From NCBI RefSeq assembly GCF_000346465.2, contig NC_034009.1:39724456-39788455 (forward strand): 64,000 nt of DNA, written 5' to 3'. The first letter of the stretch is position 1, and the number at the start of each line of letters is the position of its first letter. The notes beneath the pieces were generated by a model. That model was not told the DNA's origin and did not search any database. It saw nothing but the letters and a program-made list of their open reading frames with translations. A program made the translations under genes and the position numbers. This document shows positions 33,158-45,431 of the stretch, piece after piece. Source of the stretch: Prunus persica (Eukaryota; Streptophyta; Magnoliopsida; Rosales; Rosaceae).

Positions 33158-33316
33158 AAGCTAGACTTCATTTACGCCAATTAATTTTCTCATCTTGATG
33201 AGCGGCTCTTTCTTCAACGGTTTGGTGAACAAATCTGCCAGCTGATCTTGGGACTTGCAATACAGAACCTCAACTTCTTTATCTTTGATTAGCTCTCTGA
33301 TGAAATGGAACTTGAT
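33158..33316 (-). pseudogene. Copia RNase H, C-terminal end split off by the solo LTR
   Basis: This is the continuation of the pol frame interrupted at 35711. The minus strand here encodes the end of the Copia RNase H region (a KFHFIRELI-type stretch leading to LADLFTKPLKK-like sequence and a final stop near the polypurine tract). It was separated from the rest by insertion of the LTR, which duplicated CTTGA. Confidence 0.75.
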
Positions 33317-33577
33317 CTTGATGTAACACCCCGACCCCAAATTTTCCCAAATTTTACCCTTATTTAATTATTTAATTATTTAAGGGTATTTTAGTCATAT
33401 TTTTAACCGGAGAGAGTTTGGGACCGTGACTAGTATTTTTGGATAGGTCGAGCTGAGACGAGTTCATAGACACGTAGTGGGCTCGAATCGGAGTTGTAAC
33501 GAGAGAGATATGGTCAAAAGAAGCCCAGTGGCACAATCGTAAATATTTCGAAATGGGATTTTTTATAAAAACTCAAA

Positions 33578-33581
<4 letters not shown>

Positions 33582-33624
<43 letters not shown>
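33582..33624. repeat. (CT)n microsatellite
   Basis: Uninterrupted CT run in the solo LTR, corresponding to the AG run at 301-329 in the inverted LTR copy. Confidence 0.95.
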
Positions 33625-33627
<3 letters not shown>

Positions 33628-34809
33628 GACTCCTCTCTCTCTCTCCCGTCGGCCTCTCCTCTCTCTCTCTTCGTAACTCCGGCCACCGGCCGCGGCTGCG
33701 GACGGGGCCGGTGTCAAAAGAACCGGCTCGACCTCGGCATCACGACCCAGCCCATCCCCGCCATCGGCCGCCGCTCCAGCCGCCGGAAAATGGCGATTTT
33801 CGCCCAGATGTCGCCGGAACTTCAACGCCGTCGATCTCCCTCCTCCGGCCACCAATTCCGTCGACCCAGGTATGGATTTTGAACCTCTCGAGCTGCTCTA
33901 GCTGATGGTTGGGTAGGATTAGATCGATTCTTAGCGTAGATCACTCGATTTTCGAATTGAAAATCGGCCGAAACTTCGGCCGCCGTGATCGGCCATTTCC
34001 GGCCACTTTTTGGGGTAGGTCCAAGAACAAAAGTGGCTCCAAATAGGGTGTTATACCTAGGGTAGGAGTTTGGAGCCGTGGTTTTGAGATTTTCCGGCGG
34101 AGCGTTATCGCTTTGGGCACCCACGCGCTGCTGGCGCGTGCGGCGGAGCGTGGGCACTGTATAAAAAGTAGCGATGTATTCCGATGAGATCCTTAGGTTG
34201 TCACGAGTGCGTAGGATTTTGCGGATCTCAATTCGGACGTCGTTTGACTATCGAACGAATAATCGCATAGTGTGCGTTATCCGGGTTCGATAGGTTGGGA
34301 CCGTTGGATGGTCCCAAATTTAATATATGTTAATCTAGGTATTTCTAGGATCGTGTAGGAATTCACGGATCGTGAATCGGAACTCCGGATGTTCCGAATA
34401 ATAATTTTAAGTTTATATTTTATATTAACCATCAGATCGTGCGATCGTGAGCAATCCGACCGTCCGATCTGAACCAAACTTGCAGGACAAGTGTCCTACA
34501 CCTGGTAGAACCCATAGGGACTTCCGGATCGGAAATTGGAGGTCGTGGGTTCTGCAGGTCCGTTTGACCAGGGTTAGAGTAGTTTGACTCTTGGTTGACC
34601 GTGAGTCTCCCGGAGTAATCTCACCCTTCCAGGGGGAATTATCGGGAGCTAGACTATTGTGGAGGGTTACACAATATTAGAATTATTTATATAAATTATG
34701 TGGTTGTACAAGGGTACAACAGAGTCTAGAATGTCAGTTTGGAGTGCTATACGCACTACTCTAGGTACCTCCTCGGACTTTGGAATTTCTACAAGTACCA
34801 CCAAGTGAA

Positions 34810-35275
34810 AGTTAGGTCCCACGTGGCGTAGGTTATCCGGCGTGTCGACAGACCCCATACGTGGCGTTGGTTGTACCGGCGTATGGGGAGATTTGTGATA
34901 TGATATTGAGGTCCCGCGTGGCGTAGGTTATCCGGCGTTGGGACAGGCCCCATACGTGGCGTTGGTTGTACCGGCGTATGGGGAGATATTATGATAGTAT
35001 GGCATGGTCGCACGTGGCGTAGGTTATCCGGCGTGTCGACAGACCCCATACGTGGCGTTGGTTGTACCGGCGTATGGGGAGATTTGTGATATGATATTGA
35101 GGTCCTGCGTGGCGTAGGTTATCCTGCGTTGGGATAGGCCCCATACGTGGCGTTAGTTGTACCGGCGTATGGGGAGATATTATGATAGTATGGCATGGTC
35201 GCACGTGGCGTAGGTTATCCGGCGTGTTGACAGGCCCCATACGTGGCGTTGGTTGTACCAGCGTATGGGGAGAAT
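34810..35275 (+). repeat. Tandem hairpin array in the solo LTR
   Basis: About five units of ~90-95 bp, each with CCCCATACG...CGTATGGGG as perfect stem arms around TGGCGTTGGTTGTACCGG, and a second half around GTGGCGTAGGTTATCCGGCG. It is the same architecture as 6020-6765, but the loop sequence has changed from GGATTTTCC to GGTTGTACC while the stem arms are kept. Confidence 0.85.
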
Positions 35276-35711
35276 ATGTGAAATACAGAGAAATGAAATA
35301 AGGTATTGCCCAAGTGTGGAATTGGGTTTTAGGGAAGAACTACTTATGGCTTGATCCCTCAAGGAGGGTACGTAGGCAGCCTAAGGTTATTAGGTGCAGC
35401 CGCAGACTAAATATTAGTCATAAATTGTAATTGAACTGTTTGGTAGTCGTTTGAGGAAGTATTGAAAGGCCGAAGGCCATTTGTGTGAATTGCATGAAAT
35501 TATATTGTGCATGCTGCCAGTTGGGAATATTAAATGCGTTTTTATGCAGGTATAAATTTTGGGAATGTCCAATTTACAGGGGAGACTCTGCCAAAATTTC
35601 GGCAGGAAGTCTCGGTTTTTAGTAAGTGGGCCTGGCATCGGGGTGATGTCAGGAATTCCAAAGGGTTCGTCTCGGGTTTTGAGAAAATTCGGGGCGGGTC
35701 CTTTCACTTGA

Positions 35712-38700
35712 TATGCTTACTCTTGCTGTGAAACATTGGATTTTTGGAAAGACAAATAGCTGATTTGTTGTTGCAGAACAGCTTTGTAGGTCCTTCTTGA
35801 ACTTGACCCATCTCTTCTAAAATACTTTTCAGCCACCTAGCTTGACAACCTGCTGATGCAAGAGCAACATACTCAGATTCTGTAGTTGAAAGTGCCACTA
35901 TAGATTGCTTTTTGGAGGACCATGAAATCGCACTTGAGCCAATGCTAAAGACATAACCAGATGTGCTTTTGCAAGTATCAACATCTCCACCCAAGTCACT
36001 GTCACTGTAGCCAGTCAAATTTAGATTCTGAATAGGATAATAATGCAAACCATAATTGATAGTTCCAACCACATATCTTAGGATTCTCTTTCCAAGCTCC
36101 CAATGAACATCTTTTGGTGACTCCACTAAACGGCTGAGGAAGCTTACTGCATATGTAAGATCTGGCCTTGTTGTAGTTAAATACAAGAGGCCACCCACTA
36201 GACTTCGAAACAAAGTTTGATTTACCATTGTGCTTCCATCATTCTTACCTATCTTAACACCAACCTCCATTGGAGTAGCAATTGACTTTGCATTTTCCAA
36301 CCTGAACCTTTTCAACAATTCCTTTGCGTATTTCTTTTGAGAAATATAGATACCATTCTCATTTTGTTTGACTTCAATTCCAAGAAAGAAATGAAGCAAA
36401 CCAAGGTCTGTCATTTCAAATCTTTGTGACATAATCATCTTGAAATTATCACACATTTGAGCATTACTTCCAGTAAATATTAAGTCATCCACATATAAGC
36501 AGACAATCAAAATCTCACCTTGAGAGTTCTTCTTGGTGTAAAGAGTATGCTCATATGGGCATTTGTGAAACCCATACTCTTGGAAGAATGCATCAATCCG
36601 ACTGTACCAAGCTCTTGGAGCTTGTTTCAAACCATATAAAGCCTTCTTCAATCTACACACTTTTGTTTCTTCATTTCCCTGCACATAACCTGGAGGTTGA
36701 GCAACATACACTTCTTCTTCCAAAAAACCTTGCAAGAATGCTGGTTTAACTTCCATTTGAAAGACTTTCCAACAATTTTGGGCAGCAAGAGCTAACACCA
36801 TTCGGATGGTGTCAAAGCGTGCAACTGGAGCAAAAACTTCATTGTAATCAATTCCATAATTTTGCTTGTAGCCTTTAGCTACCAAGCGAGCTTTGTATTT
36901 CTCAACTTCTCCTTGAGCATTCAGCTTGGTCTTATACACCCATTTTACTCCTATAGGCTTCTTTCCTTGAGGAAGATCAACCAGCTCCCATGTGTCATTT
37001 TTCTTAATGGAATCAATTTCTTGATCCATAGCCTTCACCCAATTTTCATCCTTTGAAGCCTCTTCAAACATAATTGGGTCTGCATCTACAAATAGAGCAA
37101 AATTTGTGCCACCATTAGTGATCAAAACATAATCACTAGATGGGTACCTTGTGGATGGTTGATGAGCTCTTGTTGATCTCCTTTGTCCTCTGCAAATTTC
37201 TTCTTCCTCACTGCTATCACTAGAAGAAGTTGATGATGACCCTTGTGATGAAGATTCCTATGATGATAGAGTTGTTGGTGGAGTTAAATCTGGATTTTCA
37301 AGGCCAATGTCCAACAGTATTGGACTTTGATTTTCAGCTTCACTCCAATTCCATGCTTCTTCTTCATTGAACTTGACATCACGACTAACAATAATCTTGT
37401 TAGTCAATGGATTAAACAACTTATATGCCTTGGCCTTTTCACTATACCCAACAAGAATGCACTTTTCTGATTTGTCATCCAATTTTCTCCTTGTTTTATC
37501 AGGAATATGAGAATAAGCAATGCTGCCAAATATCCTTAAGTGACTAATACATGGCTTGAGGCCACTCTAAGCTTCTTGAGGAGTCTTGCCTTCCACACTA
37601 TTGGACGATGCACGGTTCAAGAGATATACAGCACATGCCACTGCTTCTGCCCAAAAACGATTAGGCATTGCTTTTGCCTTCAACATGCTTCTTGCCAATT
37701 CCATAACGGTCCTATTTTTTCTCTCGGCCACACCATTTTGCTGTGGGGTGTACCGAGCTGTGAACTGATGCTTAATCCCATTTTCTTTTAGAAAATTTTC
37801 GAACACATTGGATGAGAATTCTCCACCTTGATCAGACCGCAAGGTTTTCAATGCAAATCCACTTTGCTTCTCAGCCAAAGCTTTGAAAACTTTAAAGTAA
37901 TCAAACACCTCTGATTTATATTTGAGAAAATAGACCCATGTCTTTCTGCTATAATCATCAATGAATGTAAGAAAGTAGCGGTTACCTCCTGTTGATGTTG
38001 TGTTCATGGGCCCGCATACATCTGAGTGCACCAGCTCAAGAGGATGGGATGCTCTCCAAGAATTTCCTGTAAGAAACGAATTTCTCTGATGTTTTCCCAG
38101 CACACATGCTTCACAAACTTGTGTTTGATGCTGTATCGTTGGTAGGCCTCGTACCATATGTTGTTTCCCCATCAATGATAGTGTATTGAAACTCAAATGC
38201 CCATAGCGTAGAAGCCACAACCATGAGGAATCCTTGATAAGTGCACTTAAGCAAGCAAAAGATTCATACTTTATGTTCAGAGAAAACATATTGTCTCCTG
38301 ACATCTGCACCTTTGTAATTAGAGAGTTGTACTTGTCTCTAATTACACACTGGTCTTCCCTGAACTGAATATTATGGCCTTTATGAAGAAGTTGCCCCAC
38401 ACTAAGGAGATTGTAATTTAAATCTGGAACATATAACACATCAGAGATTCTTTTTTGTTCTCCAGACTTGGATAGAAAAAGAATATCTCCACATCCTTTG
38501 GCCACTAGCTTTCCACCATCACCAATCCTTACTTCTGAGTTGTTGGTATGCTTGAAATTGACAAAGGCACTTTTGTTGCCTGTCATGTGATTACTACATC
38601 CGCTATCAAGATACCATTTTTCTGCACACACGTTTCCTTCCCTGGCAGCTGCATATGCAAGTAGAACCACATTATCATTTTCCCTTTCAGAAGCTTTTTC

Positions 38701-39231
38701 ATGCACAAAGCTTGATTCGGCTCCTCCATTTGTTTTGTTTTTGCATGTTGACTTGATGTGCCCATATTGCTTGCAATTGTAGCACTGAATATTAGAAAGA
38801 GAGGAACCTTGTTCTCTTCCTCTTCCTCTTGAATAACCACCATAATCTCCTCTTCCTCTTGGATAACCATAATCTCCTCTTCTTCTTGAATAACCATAAT
38901 CTCGTGCAGAGCCTTCATCATTAGTTTTTTTTAGGTCATTTGCATAGCCACGTCCTTGATTATTTCTTCCTCGTCCACGAGTAAAGCCGCCTCTTCCTCT
39001 TCTAGAACTTCCTCTGAATGAGACTTGAGATTGAAAAGCTTGCTCAACAGGGCCAGAGTCAAACTGCTTCAGTCGTAACTCATGGGATTGAAGAGAACCC
39101 ATTAAACTGTCAAGAGACAAAGTAGACAGATCTTTGGATTCTTCAATTGCCACCACAATATATTCAAACTTTCGGGGACATACTTCGAAGAATTTTTTCA
39201 GCAACTCTCTGATCTTCAATTTTTTCTCCAT
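35712..39231 (-). pseudogene. Copia pol: gag end, protease, integrase, RT, RNase H (broken)
   Basis: From 39231 downwards: gag C-terminus with GR-rich repeats, zinc knuckle CYNCKQYGHIKSTCKN, protease (WYLDSGCSNHMTG), integrase zinc module (HLSFNTLSLMG, then CEACVLGKH) and core (HSDVCGP, TLRSDQGGEF, Glu in NGVAERKNRT). A TAG stop lies at 37567 after TPQEA and another at 37258 in a Ser-rich linker. RT follows (EKYKARLVAKGYKQ, YVDDLIF), but the first catalytic Asp of the usual QMDVK motif reads Glu (QMEVKPAFL). RNase H ends at SKSKHIK, where the solo LTR is inserted. All pieces share one frame apart from the stops. Confidence 0.9.
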
Positions 39232-39679
39232 TAATTCTCAGTTGGTTGACTAGAGAAATGACACGATTGAAATAGTCTTCAACAGATTCTGACTCCTTCA
39301 TACGTAACATATCAAACTCACCTCTTAGAGTTTGCAGTCTTGCCATCTTCACTTTATCTTCTCCTTTATATGATGCAAAGAGAGTGTCCCACGCCTGTTT
39401 TGATGTAATGCATGATGAGATTCTTTCAAAGATAGCTTCATCCACTGCTTGAAAGATAAAGAATAAAGCTTTTTTGTCCTTCTTACGTGTCTCCTTCAGC
39501 TCTGTGAGTTGTTGTTGAGTGAGGACTGCTTGATCATTTGGCTCCACAAAGCCATTTTCAACCACCTCCCACAAATCTTGAGCAGCATACAACACCTTCA
39601 TTTGGATGCTCCATTGACTATAATTCTTCCCTGTAAACTTTGGAAGCTGGGGCTGTAACAAGTTGTTGTTTGAAGCCAT
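39164..39679 (-). pseudogene. Copia gag N-terminal part (frameshifted into pol)
   Basis: Starts MASNNNLLQPQLPKFTGKN at 39679, just inside the primer-binding site. It contains the Copia gag core (WEVVENGFVEP, SKQAWDTLFASYKG, LQTLRGEFDMLRMK, EDYFNRV) and breaks near 39170 after RSMSPK, where a one-base change puts the next residues (FEYIVVAIEES) in the overlapping frame that starts upstream at 39231. Gag alone would be prematurely ended by the shift. Confidence 0.85.
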
Positions 39680-39696
39680 ATGATTCTGAGTTTCCA

Positions 39697-39708
39697 GCTC
39701 TGATACCA
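39697..39708 (-). other. Copia primer-binding site, initiator tRNA-Met type
   Basis: TGGTATCAGAGC on the minus strand, three bases inside the 5' LTR, is the complement of the 3' end of plant initiator methionine tRNA, the usual Copia primer. Confidence 0.92.
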
Positions 39709-39711
39709 CTT

Positions 39712-40058
39712 TGATGGAATAAAAGAATGATATTATTGGTGGTGGGTACGGTTATGTGGAAGTAATAATGGGTAAGAGAAGAAACTTGTTCTCTTGTGAT
39801 AATCAAAAGACAGAAAGTAGTGGGACACTATTTTAGATATGATAATGTTCCTTCCTTGATTGATGCAAATGAAGAGAAAAGGGTGGCTTTATATAATAGC
39901 CACTACCGACCTAACACATTAAAAACACAACTAACACCAAACATAGTTAATTCAACTAACTTCTACCACACCATTAATTTAACACACAACTACTAACAAA
40001 CTGCCAACTATTTCAAAGTTACCAGCTGACTATTAATGAAGTCTAGATTACTTTAACA
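39712..40058 (-). repeat. Copia 5' LTR (347 bp)
   Basis: Begins TGATGGAATAAAAG and ends TTACTTTAACA on the plus strand, followed by the GTATC duplication (40059-40063). Lacks the 20-bp duplication of its partner. Confidence 0.93.
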
Positions 40059-40942
40059 GTATCGAATCTAGCTTTAATATGTATTGGGTCCTCTGGACAA
40101 GAATTCTATCCTTTTCGTCCTAACTAATATGTAGGGGAAAAACAATACATCAATTATCCTTTTCGTCCTAACTAATATGTAGGGGAAAAACAATACATCA
40201 ATTATGAATTTTTTTTATCTGGGTTCGAAATTAAATATGAATGGAGTTTTGGAGGCTTAAAAGTTATAAGCTCAAGAAAGGAAGGAAACTATATGTACAT
40301 TTGGGTCGGAGGCAAAGGTCCAGTCATCTACCGTCCAGGATATACAGTATCAAAAAAGGCTTAAGAATTGTAATAAGGTGACATACGCCCACATACGGCC
40401 AACGCTAGCATATTTCGTAAGTGTATTATATGTCTTCTAAGTATATCATAGTTATGTGTCAATTTTAGATCCAATTGCACACCCAAAATACAGAAACAAA
40501 ATCATTGAGAATACACTTTTTTTCACTTATATTTTGAATATGCATTGCCTGTATTTCATGTGTATGATATAGGGGCTTCACTTATAGTTTTTGCACAAAA
40601 CCTCCCTTGATGAAGGATGTCTTAGATTAATGACATCAATGATTTGTTACATTTGGAGTACCCAACATAACAGCTCTCTGATTAACAATAAAGTTATAAA
40701 ATTTCAACAGTTTCATACCTAACAAGCATAGAGAAACAAATAAAACAACCACATTGCTTCGATCACTGTACATGCACACAGCTCACTTTCACTAACTACA
40801 GAGGCTATATTTTCTACATATACACTAACTTTTTCTTTCTCCAGCTCTCTTACACCACCAGGCTGGTGACAAACCCAGCTCGCGTCATGTGGAGGACCAA
40901 AAGGAAATGACAAGGAGAAAACGGCTAAGGAGAGACTTACTC
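40059..40942. other. Intergenic region with a 48-bp tandem duplication
   Basis: After the target duplication there is an exact tandem pair, 40108-40155 and 40156-40203, starting ATCCTTTTCGTCCTAAC. The rest (40204-40942) is ordinary AT-rich sequence and probably contains the 3' flank of the DUF247 gene. No other feature is seen. Confidence 0.7.
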
Positions 40943-42260
40943 TCAACACTTAGAAGGCAGAGCAGAGATAACAGAGCACACTGCTTGTATAAAAGTGAGT
41001 ATGAGGAGAAAAATAGCGGTAGCAATTGAAATAGTTGCCCAAGGTGTGTTGCAATAGTTTTGTCTCAAGTTTGCCTGCCATTTGTGCCAAGACGTTCTGC
41101 AGTACTTGTTGAGGTCTGCACAAAGAATAGCAAAATAGAAGTCATTAGAGTCCACAATGACCCCATCTGCAAGGTTGTTGATCAGAGTAGACCCTCCACT
41201 ACTGTCACCGAGCATATTTTCGACGATTCCTTGCTTAACAACCAACTCCACATCCGTTGCGGTGTTCACAAAGCGATCCACGATGACAACATAATTGTTT
41301 ATGTAATTCTCCATGCAATGGCATTGTTCAAAGGCAAGGAGGTTTCTGATTGTAAGCTCTGTCTCATCACTTATTGCTAATTTTGGAATTTCTAGAATCC
41401 CATTAGCGAATTGTATGTCGAATAAGTTTTTGGGTGATCCCACCTTAAACTTGACTCCTGCTCTGTGTAACTCTGTGATGCTGGATGTGTTTAAGAGTTT
41501 CAAGTCGCCCCTTAGCAGGTGGTTTCAATGGTAGAGGTAGATACAAATTTCTACAAAAATCTACAAAGTGTTCTACTTTAGAAGTACATAATTTCTCCAT
41601 ATTGCCATCCGTTCCCTCTATGTGCATTAGAGTTTTGAAGAAATTGTGGCAAAGGTTAAGCATCGAAAGCCTCTCAATATTGTTATTGTTAGAAGAGACT
41701 TTGATTTTTTCGGGGTCAAAAAGTTCCTCAAGAATGAAGAATGGCAGCTGATTTTCAAACAACCGCATGTCAGGCCATACGTCTGGCAACAGCCATGGTT
41801 TGTTAAATATGCGGTCAATTTCATCCTGCAATTCATCGAAACGATACCTCAACAAGACCTCAATGATGAAGGCGGCATCCACTAGAATGATTCTCACAAA
41901 TTCATCACTGCTAACCTGAATGGTTTCTGCATAACAACTGCGCAGTTTTGCTTCTTGGTCTTTTACTTTCTGTACATAATCGGCTAGGCTTACCCTGGTC
42001 CGACGTATATAATCTTGTAAGTACCTCTTTTTGTGATCTTCCATGGCTTTTAGGCCTTCCTCGCCATGATGAAGTGGGCCTATAGAGACTACCTGAGGTG
42101 TGTAGGCCTTTTCACTCACACGCCGTAGTCGTTCAGGAACTCTATAAATGCAACACAAGGAGGAGAGGGAAGACAAGCCATCCAACTCCTCACTCATTGA
42201 AGTTACTAATGGAATGCAAGGGTTTTCAATATCATGTGGAGCTTGATCGCTTCCTTCCAT
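40943..42260 (-). CDS. DUF247 membrane protein gene with a single frameshift
   Basis: It starts at 42260 (MEGSDQAPHDIENPC). Family landmarks are CCIYRVPERLRRVSEK, TPQVVSIGPLHHG, EFVRIILVDAAF, FENQLPFFILEELFD, FDIQFANGILEIP and a C-terminal membrane segment (ISIATAIFLLILTFIQAV) before the stop at 40943. The two halves (271 and ~180 codons) are in different frames, meeting near 41503 at a run of four G. One base fewer there would give a protein of about 440 residues, a usual family size. The rest is intact, so this may be a sequencing error or a very young pseudogene. DUF247 proteins are plant-specific; the biochemical role is unknown. It is a likely tandem partner of the pseudogene at 29491-30647. 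Confidence 0.8.
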
Positions 42261-43108
42261 TTTCCGCTGATGTGTTTGTTGTTGTCAATCATAATGGATG
42301 ATAATGAAATGATAGTCACTGACACAACAATAAACAAATTTTTCAAGATGGCTGAGAAAATTAATACAAACATTGCAATTATAAGACCAAACACACAAAG
42401 ACTTTTGATCCTTGTAACTCTTACATACCACACTAGTGCCTTAAGAATTCGATTTGAATGCACCAAATTCATTCAAAACTCTTCTGGTCAACTCTGTTTC
42501 TTGTAATTATTCTTGGAAGATTCTAATACATTTTTGATTGAAAAATTCCTACTAATCATGTGAATCAGTACCAAAGTTTATTTCAAATTAACATACAAAC
42601 CCCACTTTTTTTTTCCTACATATATACTTCTTTATTTCCCCTCAACTTATTGGAGCTTCTAATAAAGCAAATTCTTTCTGTGATGATATCAGATAGTAGA
42701 TTATGCTTCCAGTCAAAACATAGACAAACCAAAATCCCATTAGAAGAGAAGAAAATAATATACGACATTCACATAACCTTCTGCTCAATTCCAATTTCCA
42801 ACTACAATGAAACATAAGACACTTAAAAGCTTCAAGAAATTGGATGTGCAAGCAAACATAGCGAAATTATGAAAGACAGAGAAAGGTGTTGGGCATTGAA
42901 AACATACCTGATACGTATTGAAACACAATTTTTTTTTGCCTTTGGTAGATGGAGTAGCTAGAAAAGCTCAATGCACTTGCTCTTCTGCTACATTTCAATA
43001 TAAGAACATTGTTTGGAAGTCCGGTCAATTCCTCAAAGCTTCCTTGCCTTTGTTTTGACATGCCGATGCCCGTCTTGGGGAAGTTTGAATAATCCATTGC
43101 AGGCCCCA
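42261..43108. other. Upstream region of the DUF247 gene
   Basis: No coding sequence recognised. A minus-strand splice-donor-like CAG/GTATGTTTTC near 42900 could belong to a 5' UTR exon. It ends at the Athila LTR start. Confidence 0.4.
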
Positions 43109-44202
43109 TGATAGGATTTTTAGTACTTGTGCAAACAGTGTTAAAAATCACATAAAATACTTGCAAGAATACAAGGCTATTGTAGTATAGATGCTCATGC
43201 AAGGTCGTTTTCCTCAAGGACTAATTAGCAATTTATGTAAAAACAAATTCCAATTACTACTTAAAATAAAAAGTCAAGAAAGATGATTATAAATTTGGTG
43301 GATTCTAAAAAACAAATATTAAACAAAAACAAATACGATTGAAAGAAAGAGTTTTGAATATCAATTTATAAAAACACTAGGGTTTCACCATCACCTAGCA
43401 ATCCTATGAACTTTTACCAATTACTTATGATTTGCACATGCCACTTTGAAGGTTAGGTTTTCCTAATGTATATTCTACTTGGAACCTCCAACACAGAACG
43501 TATATCCAACATGCAACCCGTCCGGACGTTCGGATCAAATCTGAACATGAAAGACTCATTAAGTTTTGTGAAAACCCTTTGAAAAACCATGCAACCCTTA
43601 AGACGTGGTGTTCATCTTAAGTGAAATTACAATTATTAATCACAAGAAGCTAGCATAAATTTCAGGGAACCTTCCGACCAAAATTGCATCCAATTACTTT
43701 TCTAAAGATCCTAATGGTGATCAGGCATTAAGACAATTAGATAGTTTAAAATAGTGATTAACAATTCAAAATACGCATGCACTCATCATAAGCAATTAAA
43801 TAAAAATCACATATTCATGCTAAGGTTCAAGGCTTCACCCTAGCAAAAGAAATTTAGTTACGCATACTCATAATTGAAATCCAAGAAAATATCATTAAGA
43901 AGAAAAGAACGAAAACACCTGAAAGTTGTGAAAACCCAAAACCCTAGCAATTGCTCTCTACAATGCAAAGTTCAAAAATAATTAAGAAGTCCTAAATTCC
44001 TTGTGAGAAAGAGCTTAAATATCCCTTAAAACCTAGCTGCCAATGTACAGCTTTTCTATCCCTACAAGGAAACTAATTAAAGTAAAATAATACTAGGAAA
44101 TAAAGTCCAAATTGGAATAGGAGAATTTGCCCAAAATCAGCCCAGCCACGTTTTGGCCCCAAATCTCCTCCAAATCTGGCCCAAGATAGCTTTTTTTAAA
44201 GA

Positions 44203-45431
44203 CACTACTACAAAAAGTGAAAAAGACGACCAGAAAACAACGACGGTCTAAGTGAAAACCGTCGTGGTTTTTAAAAAGACGACGGTTCTAAAAACACCGT
44301 CGTGTAATACCACCTTAGACAACTAAAAAATGGAGATTCAAATGGCTGTTCAAAAACAACGACGTACCTAATTAAACAACCGACGTCTATTTGAAACAGA
44401 TTTCCGCAGTGTAAAATCAAAGCAAACAAAGAACGGCAGAAGTTATGAATAGACCGACGTAGAAAGTAAAGACGACGATTTCAATAAAAGCCGCCGTTTT
44501 TACTCATAAAATAACACGACGAGGTTTTCGTATAAGACGCCGTATAATTACAAACAAATCCACGGCTTTAAAATACAAAATAATCTTAACAGATGACACA
44601 GATTTGCAATCAGAGAGACAATTTTTTGGAAGTTGATCAACGTCGTTGAAAATTTGCAATCAGAGAGACAATTTTCAACGACGGTTATATTATACCTAAC
44701 GACGTTTAAAAACAAATCAACGTCGCTCAACAAATATATTACGTCGTCTTAGTCTTACTTAAGACGACGAAAAACGACGACAGTAGTAAAAAAACAGTCG
44801 TTGTTTTTATATTCTTATTTTATTTAAATCTGTCGTGTTAGTTAAAAACGACGGCATAACAAAAAACCGTCGTTTTGTTTCAAACTGAATTAATTTAAAA
44901 TTTCTTCAGGAAAGCAAAATCTATTTATAATTTCCTCGGGTTAGTAATATTGTGTCGTGTTAGTTTACAAATTCTAGAACATTAATTTCCCTCATTTTAA
45001 ATTTTCTCGGGAAAGAAAAATCTATTTATCACGCTTTGTAATTGAAAACTAAAACTGAAAGAATTCTGGAAAAAAAACTCTATTTATAATTTAAAAATAA
45101 AATGCACGTCGGTTGTAGTACACTTAACGACGTTTAACAAAATAATCTACGTCGGTAATTATAAATCTACCGCCATCTTACCCTAATATAGACGACGAGA
45201 AAAGACGACGGTAGAACAGAAAACCGCCGTTGTTTCAGTTTCTTTAACAGTTTGGTCCTTTATCTTTCTGCAGGACTTGTATAGTTCAAAGCATTGACAA
45301 TGTCTTCATCATATCTCCCAGCAACTACTGATTCGATTGCTCATGCTTTAGAGGCCATCTGAAGCCATTTCTATTCTTTATCGCATTCTTGAAACCCATC
45401 TTCTTCTTCTGAAGCTCTACGGATAAAGGAA
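44203..45431 (+). mobile_element. CACTA-B copy in the left Athila LTR, cut by the gap
   Basis: Starts CACTACTACAAAAAGTG after LTR sequence TTTAAAGA. Nearly identical to 53843-55226, including the ACGACGG/CGTCGT repeats and the start of the RPN6-like fragment (45300-45431). It ends in Ns. Confidence 0.9.
45300..45431 (+). pseudogene. RPN6-like fragment, left copy (truncated by gap)
   Basis: ATG at 45300 followed by SSSYLPATTDSIAHALEA, then two compensating indels, then NPSSSSEALRIKE up to the gap. Same sequence as 55096-55227; see that entry. Confidence 0.75.

Larger units (their letters stand above)
33317..35711 (+). mobile_element. Solo LTR (2385 bp) with CTTGA target duplications, nested in Copia
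   Basis: LTR 33322-35706 runs TGTAACACCCCGAC ... GGGGCGGGTCCTTTCA and is flanked by CTTGA at 33317-33321 and 35707-35711. It interrupts the Copia RNase H frame. There is no internal region, so it is the product of recombination between two LTRs of a full chromovirus-type element. Internal landmarks are a CT microsatellite (33582-33624) and a hairpin tandem array (34810-35275). The related LTR at 4230-7597 is ~1 kb longer. Confidence 0.92.
32782..40058 (-). mobile_element. Ty1/Copia retrotransposon, interrupted by a solo LTR
   Basis: LTRs 32782-33148 and 39712-40058 begin TGATGGAAT and end TTTAACA, flanked by perfect GTATC duplications. On the minus strand the order is primer-binding site, gag, protease, integrase, RT, RNase H, which is Copia order. 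The LTRs differ essentially by a 20-bp duplication and one base, so insertion was recent. The RNase H end is split by a 2385-bp solo LTR (33322-35706). Without that insert the element is about 4.9 kb. Coding is broken by a frameshift and two stops. Confidence 0.93.

Noticed and set aside
33514..33882. Open frames with long Ser-Leu or Arg-Glu runs
   Set aside because: Generated by the CT microsatellite in the solo LTR.
40943..42260. DUF247 genes as a self-incompatibility locus
   Set aside because: DUF247 roles in self-incompatibility are known in grasses; nothing here (no partner genes, unclear species) supports it.
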